Source: Asparagopsis taxiformis (Eukaryota > Rhodophyta > Florideophyceae > Bonnemaisoniales > Bonnemaisoniaceae). From it: a stretch of DNA of 50,722 nucleotides. This document shows, piece after piece, positions 9,001 through 18,841 of this stretch. The position numbers and the translations under genes were made by a program. The stretch lies in the NCBI GenBank assembly GCA_030407315.1, contig JALQPE010002029.1, forward strand, positions 1 through 50,722. Reading direction: 5' to 3'. The notes beneath the pieces were generated by a model that searched no databases, was not told the origin of the DNA, and saw only the letters and a list, made by a program, of their open reading frames with translations. Within the stretch, counting starts at the first letter, position 1. The number at the start of each line of letters is the position of its first letter.

Positions 9001-10637
9001 CATTCGCTGGACGCGGGTTCGATAACCCCTTCGTTGAGCATCTTCGTGATCTGCTCCTCGGCTATCGTACGTAGAGCCGGACCCTGACGATAGGGCATTG
9101 AACGTATGGGCCGCGTGCCCGGTTCGAGTTCGATTCGATGCTCCGTAGCATTGATTTCGCCGAGGCGTCCGCTCGTCCACATTGACGAATGTGTAGCTAG
9201 CATCTCGTTGATGCGCTTTCGTAAGTCCTCGTCGTCGAGGTGCGACAAATCGATTGTCGACTGCCAATCCGTGGCGGGGTCGTTCCCCTTTTCGTTGACC
9301 AACGGGTCTGGCGTTTCGTCGCCCAACCCGTTCGTATTTGTCCGCGTCGTCGCGTCGACTAGCGGTAGGTTCAAAACCTTCGCGAGGGCTTCGCCGCCCT
9401 CACGCTTGAGTGGGACGATTCCCAACGGGGAGCGTACCGCGTACGCAATCGTTGCGCCTTTCGGCAATTCGCGGTCCTTCTTCGTGAAGTTCGACACGAT
9501 GATAGAGAACGTCTCTCTCGGTCCTACGTCGACCACTCCGTTGGCTATGCGCAGCCCATGCCGAAATTGCACCGACGCTTTCGGTTCGAGGAACACGAGT
9601 CCGGTCGCATCCGTCGTCACGTTGACGGTCCGTTGCGACATCGCCGGTACACGCGTGTACTTCGTCAGGCGAACCGAGAACGTTCGGCTCGGCCTATTCG
9701 AGGCCGCGTTACGCTCGCGGCGTCTCGGGTGTTCCACGTTTGGATTCGTCTCTTCCCCCTCCTCGTACGGAGTCGTCGTATCACCCTCCGCGATAATGGG
9801 TATCGTATCCCCCCGATGGAGGTCGATTGTCTGCGCTCGACAGCGTATAGCATCGACATGCTTCGACATGAACGACGTGCCCATTATAACGGGAACAGCC
9901 AGCGTGTTGGCTACGAAGAATTTTACGCGGAACAGCGAGTTCCCCAACCTGACACGAAGCAGGATGGCGCCTTCGATAGGCAAACGTCGCCCGTTGGCGT
10001 CTCCGAGCTTCGGTAGCTCTTCGTCACGTAGACAGCGGTCGACCCAGTCGTAGGGTAGTAAACTTGTTCGTATCAAGTTGTAGCCGCTGCACGTATCCAT
10101 CGCGATGGTAATCGCCCTCATCACGTTGAGGTCTAGTCCGATCGTTCCGGACACGATATAATGCTTCGACGCAAGTAGGCACGTATGCCCGTCGAGGACC
10201 AACGGTTCGGTCCTGACCGGCGCGCGGTCTACGTCTTCGCTAGCGGTTCGTCGCTTCATCGTGTGAGCCCGTATGGCTTCTTTTGCGTCGACACGCTTCG
10301 TATAAGCCGCGTGCTTGGCTTTCTCGCGCTCGGAAGCGTCGTGCTTCCGGGTAGCGCGTCTCGCTCGTCTGCGAGGCTTCCTCTTCGTGTGAGGTTCGTT
10401 CGTCCCGTCGGACTTCGTTTCTTCCCCCACGTCGGGTGTCGTGTGACTCGAGTTGGCCTTCGCGGCCGTGAGCTTTACGTAACTCTCGTTCATCGGTGAG
10501 CCTGCGGAGGACCAATCATCGACGTCGGTCGTCCCCCTTTTACGTAAGGGTTCAGGCGATGTGGGTGGCTCGTGACCTACATCGCCTGGTCGTTTCCCGG
10601 CGCGGGGCCGTTCGACACGTTGTCGTCGTGAGCCCAC
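6048..10637 (-). CDS. pol: E1 Pol polyprotein: protease, RT, RNase H, integrase, chromodomain
   Basis: A 1529-codon frame, counted from the GTG at 10637. The first ATG is at codon 49, and translation by a -1 frameshift from gag is likely because the two frames overlap by about 61 bp. Domains in order: aspartic protease with the site DTCSG (181-185) in place of the usual D-S/T-G; reverse transcriptase (about 535-715) with YLDD at 662-665; RNase H with IDTDAS (811-816), TERE (856-859) and TDHEAL (883-888); integrase with an HHCC zinc site (His cluster 1113-1120, Cys 1150 and 1153) and DDE residues D1182, D1242 and E1278; and a C-terminal chromodomain (about 1476-1522, LVKWVGYRNPTWEP). The frame is unbroken and all RT and integrase catalytic residues are present, so Pol could be active. 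The chromodomain places it among chromoviruses, where this domain guides integration to chromatin marks. Confidence 0.95.
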   Translation of the reverse strand: MGSRRQRVERPRAGKRPGDVGHEPPTSPEPLRKRGTTDVDDWSSAGSPMNESYVKLTAAKANSSHTTPDVGEETKSDGTNEPHTKRKPRRRARRATRKHDASEREKAKHAAYTKRVDAKEAIRAHTMKRRTASEDVDRAPVRTEPLVLDGHTCLLASKHYIVSGTIGLDLNVMRAITIAMDTCSGYNLIRTSLLPYDWVDRCLRDEELPKLGDANGRRLPIEGAILLRVRLGNSLFRVKFFVANTLAVPVIMGTSFMSKHVDAIRCRAQTIDLHRGDTIPIIAEGDTTTPYEEGEETNPNVEHPRRRERNAASNRPSRTFSVRLTKYTRVPAMSQRTVNVTTDATGLVFLEPKASVQFRHGLRIANGVVDVGPRETFSIIVSNFTKKDRELPKGATIAYAVRSPLGIVPLKREGGEALAKVLNLPLVDATTRTNTNGLGDETPDPLVNEKGNDPATDWQSTIDLSHLDDEDLRKRINEMLATHSSMWTSGRLGEINATEHRIELEPGTRPIRSMPYRQGPALRTIAEEQITKMLNEGVIEPASSEWASPIVLVPKKDGSLRFCVDYRRLNAKTIADSYPLPRMEDCLDSLGDAAIFTTLDCNAGYWQVPVSAEDRDKTTFTSFMGTYRYVRMPFGLRNAPATFQRTLDIILSGVRWQSCLVYLDDVIVFSKDLESHLGHVDQVLSLLRAAGVTLKLTKCSFFQPRVDYLGHVITPGKLHVAARNKEAFRTATFPQDKTQCRSFLGAANVYRRFVKAYAEIARPLNTMLKKDASPDWTNPTDAQTNAFETLKTILVSPPVLHLPKAGRPFMIDTDASAYQLGATLLQQQNEDKPNEWVPIGYWSKTLNETERGYSATERECYSVVWAITSLRPYVEGQRFTVRTDHEALRWLMTLTDASGRLLRWRLRVAEFDFEVTYRPGRVHQVPDALSRVISTYDDGRPVDDDVPSYGDAVLVTTRSRRQPTRNGQGRTTSVRKKATNARGHDDPSNETRDERTSATTAGHDGLEFNRDASLDDVLDEEPDFLDEQRAAEDDSARVPPADVQLPITRDELIEAQREDAFCQTILTRQSETQDAAFFEGHDGLLRRRNPHDEERTQIVVPASLRPRLLELTHHHVLAGHPGQTRMYYTLRRTYYWPAMAADIHATVRNCVGCAKNRVKLRKRTNPLRLFPATEPLRDLCIDILGPLTKTTRGNRFILVITDRFTKLTRVVPLRNIDSANVASAFVNAWVFSYGPPRTLISDNGKQFAAKFFQRVCNEIGVTNVFTSTYHPQTNGQVERYNRTILAMLRNYVNENQNDWDRYASALTFAYNTHVHSSTGTTPFDLILTNPPPPLALHTSVTNRELPDGGGRATYVRELATTMDNAYRTLKAAQARYKRNFDKRVRVSNRNIRAGEYVFIDPTDGTTKGTKLGNHALGPFRVLRNDVRTFVIQRGDVVERVNSDRVAYAPTPANAPPPEPYDATEADLDKNRDGPAYVVDDLLNHRVNEDGTLDFLVKWVGYRNPTWEPRRNVSEESVSRYFARVRRATT

Positions 10638-12475
10638 GAAGCTCGTTCGTCATCGTGACTCGTTTCCACCTCGAGTGGTGTTTCGTCAGCGGAGGTCGTC
10701 ACGTAGACTCCGCTGCGGCCATTACGCTGGCCATTTCGTTCGTTCGCCCACGGGCGGGGGTCACGTCGGTCATTACGAAAGTCGCCGCGGCGCCTGTCGA
10801 AGGGCCTTCCCCCGTCACGATTGGGGTTTCGGAGTATCGTAGGCGGCGTGCCGTACCTCCGCGGGGTCACGTTCCCTCGCTCATCAGGTCGTTCCTGGTG
10901 ACGCTTGGCCATTCGTTGGCGGAAGTACTCAGCCTGACGTGGGTTGCTCTTCACGTGGAAGAGGTAGTACTTGTACGCGAAAAAGATCCGTTGATCTGGC
11001 GTCAGACGCGGACACGTAAACGTCGAGTGGCCATCTTCGCGGCATGACCAACACGACAGCGTCCAGTAATCATTCGGGATTACGGAGTGCGCCAATTGCG
11101 TCTGCTCGCTCGTGAGCTTCGGCACGTCCTCGCATGGACGGTTCAATCGAGCTTCGAGCTCGTCCGGCTTTTCGTTTGCCGTTTTCGTATCGTTGGGCGG
11201 CGGCCCGTTCGTGAAGAGGATCGCCTCCAAATTCTCGGCAACGTGAACCGCAGCGAGCGACACGTCGTCGTCGTCCCTCGCGGGGATGTTCGGGTTACCA
11301 TCGTGGTAACTGGGCTCGTTAGCCCGTTCATTACGTAAGTACGCGGACTCATCGTAGTCCGCGAACTTCCTCGACTCGTGGTCGGAAATAGCCAACGTAG
11401 GCTTCACCGGAAACCGCACTTTCGGTTTCGCGGCTGACGCGACAGCTGCCGTACGTGCACGGAAGGTCGTTCCTTCGGCCGTCGCCAATCGTCTCACAAC
11501 GGTGAGGTCGTTCCTCTCTCGTTCGGGGAGTGACCGGAGTCGTTCCGTCACTGCTGCCCGCGTCGAGGGCAGCAACCCACGTACGTAGTGGTGAACGAGG
11601 AGTCGATCCGTAAACACGTAGTTACACGCCCGCGTGGCGGTGTCGAGTCTATCAGCGTACTGATTCTCGTCCTCGTTAGGACTCTGCGTGATCATCGTGA
11701 CCTTTTCGTAGGCCTCCTGCAGCACGTCGTCTTGCAGGTATCGTTTGATCAACGCGTTGATTACGTGAGGCCACGAGAACCTCTTCGTCGGATCAGTCGT
11801 GATCACACCAGTCGTACACTGGGAATCGTAGAACCGTCGGGCGTCCCCTTCGAGGAAGAAGTGCAGCGCACGTACTGCCACTCCCTCGCACACTCCGAGT
11901 GTGCTGAACCCATCACGTATTTGGGCGAGGAATCCGAGTAACGTAATCGGATTCCGGCCGGAGAACGGCTTCAACGTAGGGAAAAGTCCCTCCAGCTCAC
12001 GTTTGAGCTTGTGTACGCTTTGACTCTCGTTCACGTAGAGATGTTCACGTACATCGTTAAGTCGGTACATGCGGTACGATACCACGTTCGCAAATGCGTC
12101 GAGCATTGTCGTGTGCTCTGCCAACGCGTGGCAAACGGGTCCGAGGGCGTTCCCTGGTAAGCGTACCGCGTCGGCACGTTCGTTTTCGTGGACTCGCGTG
12201 TCCGTCGTGCCGAACGTACCCAGCCACGGAATGTACGTTTCACGTGGCGGGGGAGCTCTCGTATCGAATTGCGCAGCACGTGCTGCGTCTGCCGACCGCG
12301 CGTGGTCTGGCGTGTCGTTAAAACGTAATTGCCTTCGTGGCGTCTCGTCGGGGTGGGCGATGGCTCGGTGCACTGTCGCCCCCCTTCCGTACGTTGTCGG
12401 GGTCGTCGGACCGGGTGTTGGTGGGTATCCTCCCGGAACGGCCGGGGAGGATTGCGAGTTATAGGCGCGCGAGCC
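10577..12475 (-). CDS. gag: E1 Gag, main part (capsid-like region and zinc knuckle)
   Basis: The frame is open for roughly 630 codons on the minus strand. It has no ATG at its start and stays open upstream past 12373 into the end of the neighbouring frame, so it is probably the continuation of the Gag N-terminus encoded at 12461-12733 and 24477-24722. A capsid-like helical region (FSGRNPITLLGFL onward) is followed by a Cys-His knuckle of the form C-x2-C-x4-H-x4-C (CWSCREDGHSTFTC) and an Arg/Asn-rich nucleocapsid-like tail. It overlaps pol by about 61 bp in the -1 relation. Because the N-terminal piece is split by the insert and lies in another frame, this copy of Gag cannot be made normally. 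Confidence 0.85.
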   Translation of the reverse strand, partial: GSRAYNSQSSPAVPGGYPPTPGPTTPTTYGRGATVHRAIAHPDETPRRQLRFNDTPDHARSADAARAAQFDTRAPPPRETYIPWLGTFGTTDTRVHENERADAVRLPGNALGPVCHALAEHTTMLDAFANVVSYRMYRLNDVREHLYVNESQSVHKLKRELEGLFPTLKPFSGRNPITLLGFLAQIRDGFSTLGVCEGVAVRALHFFLEGDARRFYDSQCTTGVITTDPTKRFSWPHVINALIKRYLQDDVLQEAYEKVTMITQSPNEDENQYADRLDTATRACNYVFTDRLLVHHYVRGLLPSTRAAVTERLRSLPERERNDLTVVRRLATAEGTTFRARTAAVASAAKPKVRFPVKPTLAISDHESRKFADYDESAYLRNERANEPSYHDGNPNIPARDDDDVSLAAVHVAENLEAILFTNGPPPNDTKTANEKPDELEARLNRPCEDVPKLTSEQTQLAHSVIPNDYWTLSCWSCREDGHSTFTCPRLTPDQRIFFAYKYYLFHVKSNPRQAEYFRQRMAKRHQERPDERGNVTPRRYGTPPTILRNPNRDGGRPFDRRRGDFRNDRRDPRPWANERNGQRNGRSGVYVTTSADETPLEVETSHDDERASWAHDDNVSNGPAPGNDQAM

Positions 12476-12733
12476 TTCGTATTCGGATCGCTTCCGCTCG
12501 GCGGAGCGGAACGTCCGCGACGATTTCGTTGAATACTACGACAAACGAGTCGAGTCTTCCCTCCACGGCGGAGAGGCGGTTTCGTAAACCTTCGTTTTCC
12601 TGTTCGAGGGTCGCTGAGCGTTCACGTAACGCACGAGCTTCGCGCTCCGAGACTCCGAGTCTCTGCCTTACGGCTTCGTCGACGGCCGCGTCGCTCGCCC
12701 TTTCGATGTGACCTCGAAGGTCTTCGTACACTA
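12459..12733 (-). pseudogene. gag: E1 Gag N-terminal coiled-coil segment, truncated by the nested insert
   Basis: About 90 codons with strong heptad character and many Leu, Glu and Arg residues (LGVSEREARALRERSATLEQ and following), ending in a stop at 12459-12461 just where the main gag frame is already open. Its 5' end is the insertion site of the 11.7-kb element. The matching upstream part lies at 24477-24722. Excision leaving the 7-bp target copy TACACTA (12727-12733) would join the two in frame. Whether the stop at 12459 reflects a frameshift mutation or a translational shift into the main gag frame cannot be decided here. Confidence 0.65.
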
Positions 12734-12767
12734 CGTCTGTGTTCTCGGAAATGGACGCGGACGTCCA
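12734..12767 (+). repeat. Left terminal inverted repeat of the 11.7-kb element
   Basis: It begins CGTCTGTGTT and ends GGACGCGGACGTCCA. It is the reverse complement of 24443-24476 except at two positions (11 and 18). Counting two more bases (TA) on both sides would give 36 bp with a 3-bp duplication CAC; I prefer the 34-bp reading because it restores the Gag frame. Confidence 0.75.
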
Positions 12768-13061
12768 CAACCTCTAGTACACCTAGTATTACTAGGCGGA
12801 CGTCCATGTTCTCCAGTATTTTTGGATGTCCGCCTAGAACCGGACGTCCATGCGGTCTAGTACGTCTAGTATTACTAGGACGACATTCATTGTTTCTAGT
12901 ACCACGGATGTCCCCCTCGGGATGGACTTCCGCCATGTCTATGTCCACCTAGGACGGGCGCCGGTTCAGAAATTCAAAAATTTCGACCCCAGAAATTTCT
13001 GCCGCCGTGCTCGACATGGATGTCCGCATCCATCACGGCGACCACTCTATTTTTCCTTGTC
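12768..13061. repeat. Left subterminal repeats of the 11.7-kb element
   Basis: Several copies of the palindrome GGACGTCC and its variants (about 12757, 12801, 12843) alternate with CTAGTA...TACTAG blocks (near 12775, 12790, 12860, 12875). At about 12970 a segment AGAAATTCAAAAATTTC resembles the AGAAATTCTAAAATTTC motif that recurs in the internal arms. Clustered subterminal motifs of this kind typically bind a transposase; that role is inferred. Confidence 0.55.
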
Positions 13062-14168
13062 GGTCGACTCCAATTTTGTCTTTAATTTTTTCATCCTTTC
13101 GCTCACACCCCCTTCCAGTTGGTGCTCACCTCCCCCGTACTGTACCTCAAACACCCCCAATACCACTCTAGCACGCATTTTCAGCTACCTATCCCCGCTT
13201 CCACGGTGCACACCTCCATTCCATACCTACTTTTCTGCTCTACCGTACAGATTTCGTATAACCAGTCCTCATAATACCTCAGAATAGGGAAAAACATCCC
13301 CTATCCCCTCGACCATGCTCTCCCCCATCACCTTTGCAACGTATTGTTCTTCAATACCCTCTCTCCTCTACCTTCAACCCATCTCCTTCGCCCTCTCCAC
13401 AAACTTCCCCTGCAGCTTACTCTTCGACCTGCTCCACCCCTCCCTCCCTCACCTGCTACATGCCCCCACGCCATCCGCATCTTCGATACCGTATACACCA
13501 CCACCACCGGCCCACGCTCCCGCTCCCCCGCCGTCTCCCCAGAAACCTCCCCGCTCTGAACCACATATCAACCCCCACTTCGCACCCATCCTCCCACTCC
13601 CTCCCTCCCCAAATACAATAACCCTCTTCTTCCCCATCACATCCCACTCACCACAGCCAGAACAGACGCCACCCCCCTTCCCACCTCTTTCTCCTCACTT
13701 TCCTAAAACCCCCTCCTCTCGGGGCCTTCAACCGCACCCTCCTACGGTCCCACCTAAACACCTCCTCCGCCCTCACTACCCCAACACCCCGCAGCGTCTC
13801 CCCAATCCCCATAATATGCTTGTCGGCACTCCTCTCCGAATCACACTCCAATCTAAACCCGCACTCCGTACATTTCCACTTCCCCCTGTACCATCCCATC
13901 CCAAGATTCCATCCACCCCCCACAGAACACATCCTCATACCACAGAAGAATTTTCTTCCTCTCATACCTCATCCTTAAAACCTCCATCTGCTCCATGTAA
14001 ATTTCGATGTAAATATTTTCTCCACTATGCAAACTCATACATGTATGAGCGTATGCCTTTCCGCTTCGTCAACCCTGAATATTTGTATTCATGTATTCAT
14101 AAAATGGAGCCACCCACACCCCTATCCCGTTCTGCAAGCTTTACAAACCACCAGACGCATACTCCACA
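13062..14168. other. G-poor, pyrimidine-rich tract
   Basis: For about 900 bp the plus strand is built mainly of C, T and A with very little G (for example 13340-13720). This keeps plus-strand frames open, including a 326-codon Pro/Ser/His-rich ORF ending at 14295, which I regard as an artefact of composition. On the minus strand, 13965-13648 is an open frame with a Cys-x2-Cys pair (WKCTECGFRLECDSERSADK) and a basic C-terminal part. It might be an exon of a spliced gene, but nothing identifies it. Confidence 0.45.
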
Positions 14169-16449
14169 ACTATACAACAAACACTACTCGCTATCTCAGA
14201 CGACGCGGTACACAAGTAGCGTAGTCTCAACCTTCCGTGACGCCTTCCCTGATGCGTACAAGTGCGAAACACGTCTAGACGTATATCAGAAGTGAGCGCG
14301 GGAATTTTCGGCACAGGAGATGCTGGGCCACCAAATTGATTTTTCGGAAATTTTAGAATTTCTGGGCTGGCCAGCAATGCAATCGAGCTGGACATCCACC
14401 GGACGTCCATTTCAGGTTGGTCGTGTGCTGCCCACATCCATGCATTGCAGCAACTAAGCAGGCGGGCTCACTACTCATACAAAGTGCACGGAATATGAGT
14501 AACGTGATGTGTGAGTGTTGTTTGTCGTGAGGATGTAAGGTGGGACCATGATGAAACAGGGAAAAAGATGTCTCCCTAGCATAACTTGGGCTTGAAGCCT
14601 GGAATCGACCCTTCGTAAGACGCGATTTTGGCTTACAGTTAGTGCTTACCGAAGCCAGTGACGGCCCCGGCCGGGGCAGCAGCCGGTTCCTGGGGCCGTT
14701 GTGGCCAAATTAGACACCTTGATTTGAATTGAAATTTGGGCTATTCTCAAAAACATGCACATGTGAACATGTTTTTGAGATGGGGGTCTGCCGTACGGCA
14801 CAATCGACCCGCCCAAATCGATGATTTTTCACAATTTTTTTCTGCCCGAAATTTTAGAATTTCTGGGCTCGCCAGCAATGCAATTGAGCCGGACATCCAC
14901 CAGACGTCCATTCTGGGTTGTTCGTATGCTGCTCACATCTACGCATTACAGCAACCACGCAGGCGGGCCCACTGCTCATACGAAGTGCACGTAGCATGTG
15001 CAGCATGATGGATGAGCAGTGTTTGTCGTGAGAAAGTGGGGTGGGAGCATGTCGAAACAAGGACCAAAACTTCGTCCTGGCGTATTGAGCCTGAGCCTGG
15101 AATCGATCCTTCGTGAGATGTGGCTTTGCTTACAGTTGGTGCTTACAGAAGCCAGCGATGGCCCCGCTCGGGGCGTCGGATGGCTTCTTCTGGGGCCGTT
15201 GTGGCCAGATTAGACACCTTGATTTGAATTGAATTTTGAGCCATTCTCAAAAACATGCACATGTGAACATGTTTTTGAGATGGGGGTGTGCCGTACGGCA
15301 CTTTCGACCGCCCAAATCGATATAATTTTGCAATTTTTTTCTGACTGAAATTTTAGAATTTCTGGGCTCGCCAGCAATGCAATTGAGCTGGACATTCACC
15401 GGACGTCCATTTCAGGTTGGTCGAGTATTGCACATGGATACAGTTTTGCAGCTATTTCTCAGCCCAACATTTTAGAATTTCAGGGCTGACCAGCAATGTA
15501 ACCGAGCCGGACTTCCACTGGACGTCCATTTCAAGTTAGGCTAGTGCTGCACATTTGCTCGCATCGCAGCAACTAAGCAAGTGTTGACAGCACCGAGATG
15601 CCATGCAGACAAGGGGGAATCGGCTGCAAACGGCTTCCCTGGTCGGCGGCTGGATGTCTGGATGTGAATGGCTGCAAGCATGGAAATCTTGCTACCGCAC
15701 AGCGCATACACACTGCAGCAGCACATCACTGACGCATGCGAAAGTTGGGTGCTGCAGTGCGTGGTTGTTTGTGTGTTTGTGTGTTTTTGTGTGTATGACG
15801 AACCTTGTGGTATCCCTAGGCGTGCACTGGTACAAAAAGTTTGGACTGCCCCATCGGTCGTACTTTGGCGCATTTACATGCATCGGAGAACGACCAAGGA
15901 GGTAGAGCAGCAATCGCTGTTGGCTGAGCGTCCAAACTGGAGGGCTTGGGGCAATGGTTCTATAGCAGTCATTTATAGGACGCCCACCGTTGATGACTGA
16001 GATCCACGGTGGGTTTAGTATTCATGGTGTTGTCCTGCATTGGCGGACGTCGAAGACGAGTACTTCCAGTGAGCGTCCAAGGTGAACAGCTCAGCAGAGG
16101 ATTATGATGTGGATGTGAAGGCATGGATGAGGCCAGCAGGAACGTTTCTACAAGATGGGCGTGAGTGGGTAAGTGAGCGGGGAGGGGCCGCTCGGGGCGC
16201 TTGGTAGCTTCTGGGGCCGTTGTGGCCAAATTAGAATCAAGCCTATGTCCGGCGGACGTCCTGAATTGCTTTATTTTTTGGGCTATTCTCAAAAACATGC
16301 ACATGTGAACATGTTTTTGAGATGGGGGTGTGCCGTACGGCACTTTCGACCGCCCAAATCGATGTATTTTTGCATTTTTTTTCTGACTGAAATTTTAGAA
16401 TTTCTGGGCTCGCCAGCAATGCAATTGCGCTGGTCATTCACCGGACGTC
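14169..16449 (+). repeat. Left arm of the giant inverted repeat (2.28 kb)
   Basis: It is the reverse complement of 19074-21742. Outer parts (14169-14330) differ by a few percent to 15%, while inner parts look essentially identical over hundreds of bases (for example 15541-16449 versus 19074-19982). Two complete tandem units of about 500 bp lie at the outer side; the right arm has one more. Every short ORF in this arm has its mirror image in the other, so none is taken as a gene. Confidence 0.92.
14745..14780. repeat. Representative of a seven-copy hairpin plus palindrome module
   Basis: A 13-bp stem (TCTCAAAAACATG / CATGTTTTTGAGA) around a 10-nt loop containing CACATGTG. Copies are at 14745, 15245 and 16287 in the left arm and at 19201, 20243, 20742 and 21243 in the right, spaced 500, 1042, 1042, 499 and 501 bp within the arms. 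Each is followed by the palindrome GTGCCGTACGGCAC or a near copy and lies near AGAAATTCTAAAATTTC and GGACGTCC. Most units also carry a GC palindrome (GGCCCCGGCCGGGGC or a variant). Confidence 0.85.
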
Positions 16450-16608
16450 CATTTCCATTTCAGATCTACTGGTTGCACTAGGCCTAAAAGTGTTTCTGGA
16501 TAGGGCCGAATAACGACCTGGGCAGCACGCACTGCGTAAGATGATCTGTGTGATGCAGACTGCAAGGATTTCTATGGTGATTCTGGCTGGGGAATGTGGT
16601 AAGCTTGA

Positions 16609-16896
16609 TTGTTGCGTGGCTTTGTATCTCCTTGCCTGCCATTTTGCTTGGATATTTACACGAGCGATCAAACCGAAGACGCCGACTCGGCACAACTACC
16701 AACTCTCCTAGCTTCGAGTCAGCGCCATCTAATTGCAACTTGTGACACTCAAGACGAATACGTTGTGCTGATCTCTGCAATGAAAATTGAGTTAGTGCTG
16801 CAGTTCTTTTGGTCGATGCCAATATGCAGAGATACTGTTTACACCTTTTGGGAGTCAAGAAGTTCTCGGATTGCAAATCAAATCAGATCATGGTAG
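16609..16896 (+). pseudogene. Possible Ty1/copia RNase H fragment
   Basis: A 95-codon frame without an ATG start. Residues around SSQRHLIATCDTQDEYVVLI resemble the copia RNase H block (usual form: S-K-x-Q ... S-T-x-E-A-E-Y-x-A-L), followed by a Leu/Phe-rich helix as expected. The DNQ motif that should come next is not in frame, consistent with decay. It would be an old fragment captured in the insert core. The match is short, so the call is tentative. Confidence 0.35.
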
Positions 16897-18487
16897 AATA
16901 TCTGACTTTTCTCTCTTCCCTTCACCACATCTGCATCCGGAGCTGAGCCAAGCTGAGCTGGAGGGAACCCGGCCGCTGACCCCTGTCATTCTCATAAAAA
17001 TCTTTAATGCAATACTATTCGTGTATGGTAATGTAAGTGCTAATGAAAATGTATACAAGTCTAGAATAAACGTTGCAGTGGTTCTTTGTAGCTATCGATA
17101 CTTGCTAAAAATCTGTAGCTTTTGCTTCTCGCATGGACGAGTTGCAGTCTTTGTGTTTGTTTCATTTCTGCCACAAACGAGAGGCAATTAGGGTCTGTGT
17201 TCACATAGAGAATGATTTAATATATGCGCTCATTGCCGTCGTAGATACTTTTAACAATGGCCAGTACGTTTCTCTCGGCCGCCGCCGGGTACGGTCGGAC
17301 TGAAAGATCGGGGAGATGTGTGGAGAGTAGTGTTTGGATAGAGACGAATGTTGCGATGGATGGAATGGTGATGATTTCATGCTGAAGCGATGGGAGATGG
17401 ATGGATATGGTTGAATGAAATCTAGTATTCCGAAGGAGGCCTTTTCTCGAGGAAGAGGCATTATATTCTCACAAAGCATGTAGATACTGGTTTCCAGTTT
17501 GGTATGCTATTGTAGCTCAATTCACATCTTATCTACACGTACGTATGGAGAGAGATCCAAGTGTGCGTGGCACAAGTCCAACGGTGAAACAACGCAGTAT
17601 GAAACTACCACAGATAAGGCGGCGTACAAAATCCTCGACTCAAGGCAGCTCTCAGGCTTTCGTGAGCACCGACTTCGTTCCACCAAGATGTTGCGGAAAT
17701 ATGTGCTGGTCTAACTTGATACGACCATTGGACAGTTTTGCTCTCTAAGCAATGAGCGAAAAATCAATGATTGCGCGTGTCGTCGGTACGGTCTTGTAAT
17801 GTTGGCTCAACCAATAACATCTAACGTTGAGTTATCCACCCTCCGCCGTGTCGCGTCGTAAATTTGCACAGAAAATTTGTTTCAAATCTTTGCTCCAATT
17901 ATCAGCTCAAATACGGCATTGATCTCCAGCTTCATCTGGACAGAAACACCGATCGCTCGATGTCTGTCTCAGATAAACCGCAGTCAAACGCCATGCGGAA
18001 AGTTTCATCGCTTCCCGTTGCGACTGAATCTGCAAACGCCACACAAAAATTTGCCCTTTCCGCGTCCGGAACGAACGCCGACTACATGTCGTCAGGTTCC
18101 TGATCGACTGGATCGATGGAGCTTGCTCTGCAGGAGAGCAGGACAGGCGGTTTGTTATGCCTGGACAATTTCCATACCGATCTCCCTTCTTGAGTGCAAA
18201 ATTACGAGTCTAGAAATTGACCTGCATCGGCTGCTGTATCACATCTGTGCTAAGGATTGATGATACCCGTACCGCTGAGAAATTGCAGCTCTGGTAACGT
18301 GGGGATGATGTGCTGAACACGCAGAACGCTGATCCATAACGGGACTGCTTCATAGGCATAGTACGGAATGTATTGAGACAGCCCAAGCGAATTCAGGAGG
18401 GAGCACCAGGGCAGTGCGCGGTGACTCAGCAGATACCAGTGGTGAGTGGTCTAAATGGGGCTACACACGAGTTTGTCAATGAACAGT

Positions 18488-18841
18488 CTAGTTTAGTTTG
18501 GAAATGTGTCGGATGGATGGTATGTTGTAAATGTCGACAGATTTGAGGAAGCGATAGAAGCAATCAGCACCGTGTAGTTGCATCAAGGCTTTAGTGGCCA
18601 TTGCTAGAGAACTTTCTCCAATGCCCTTATTGCAGGATGGGCAGAAAACCCGGCCGGCTTCGAGATTGAAGAATTCATTGCGCAGATTGAATGAATGCAA
18701 TTGACGGAGAATGCAGAAGTATACAATGGTATCGTTTTGCAGGGTGACGTAGGGGAAACATGTTGGGCTTGTTGGAAATGCTGAGAGCGATGATGAGATC
18801 CAGTCGTTTCCGTCGTAGATGGCAGTGCTTATTTTCTGCAC
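18488..18841 (-). pseudogene. Unidentified ORF with CPSC motif; weak resemblance to KDZ transposases
   Basis: A minus-strand frame of at least 117 codons with no ATG at its 5' end; it is open further upstream. It contains FPTSP, an aromatic/Leu-rich helix (YFCILRQLHSFNLRNEFF) and then RVFCPSCNKG. KDZ (Kyakuja-Dileera-Zisupton) transposases have a FPxTP block, a helical segment and a CPAC cysteine cluster in this order, and Zisupton elements make 8-bp target duplications like the one flanking this insert. The downstream catalytic region is not visible. It could equally be an unrelated zinc-binding fragment. Confidence 0.3.

Noticed and set aside
9106..10053. 315-codon plus-strand ORF opposite pol
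   Set aside because: It lies antisense to conserved protease-RT coding sequence and has no features of its own.
13315..14295. 326-codon plus-strand ORF in the 11.7-kb element
   Set aside because: Its openness follows from the near absence of G. Overlapping frames are also open over much of it, the product is Pro/Ser/Thr low complexity and there is no homologous feature.
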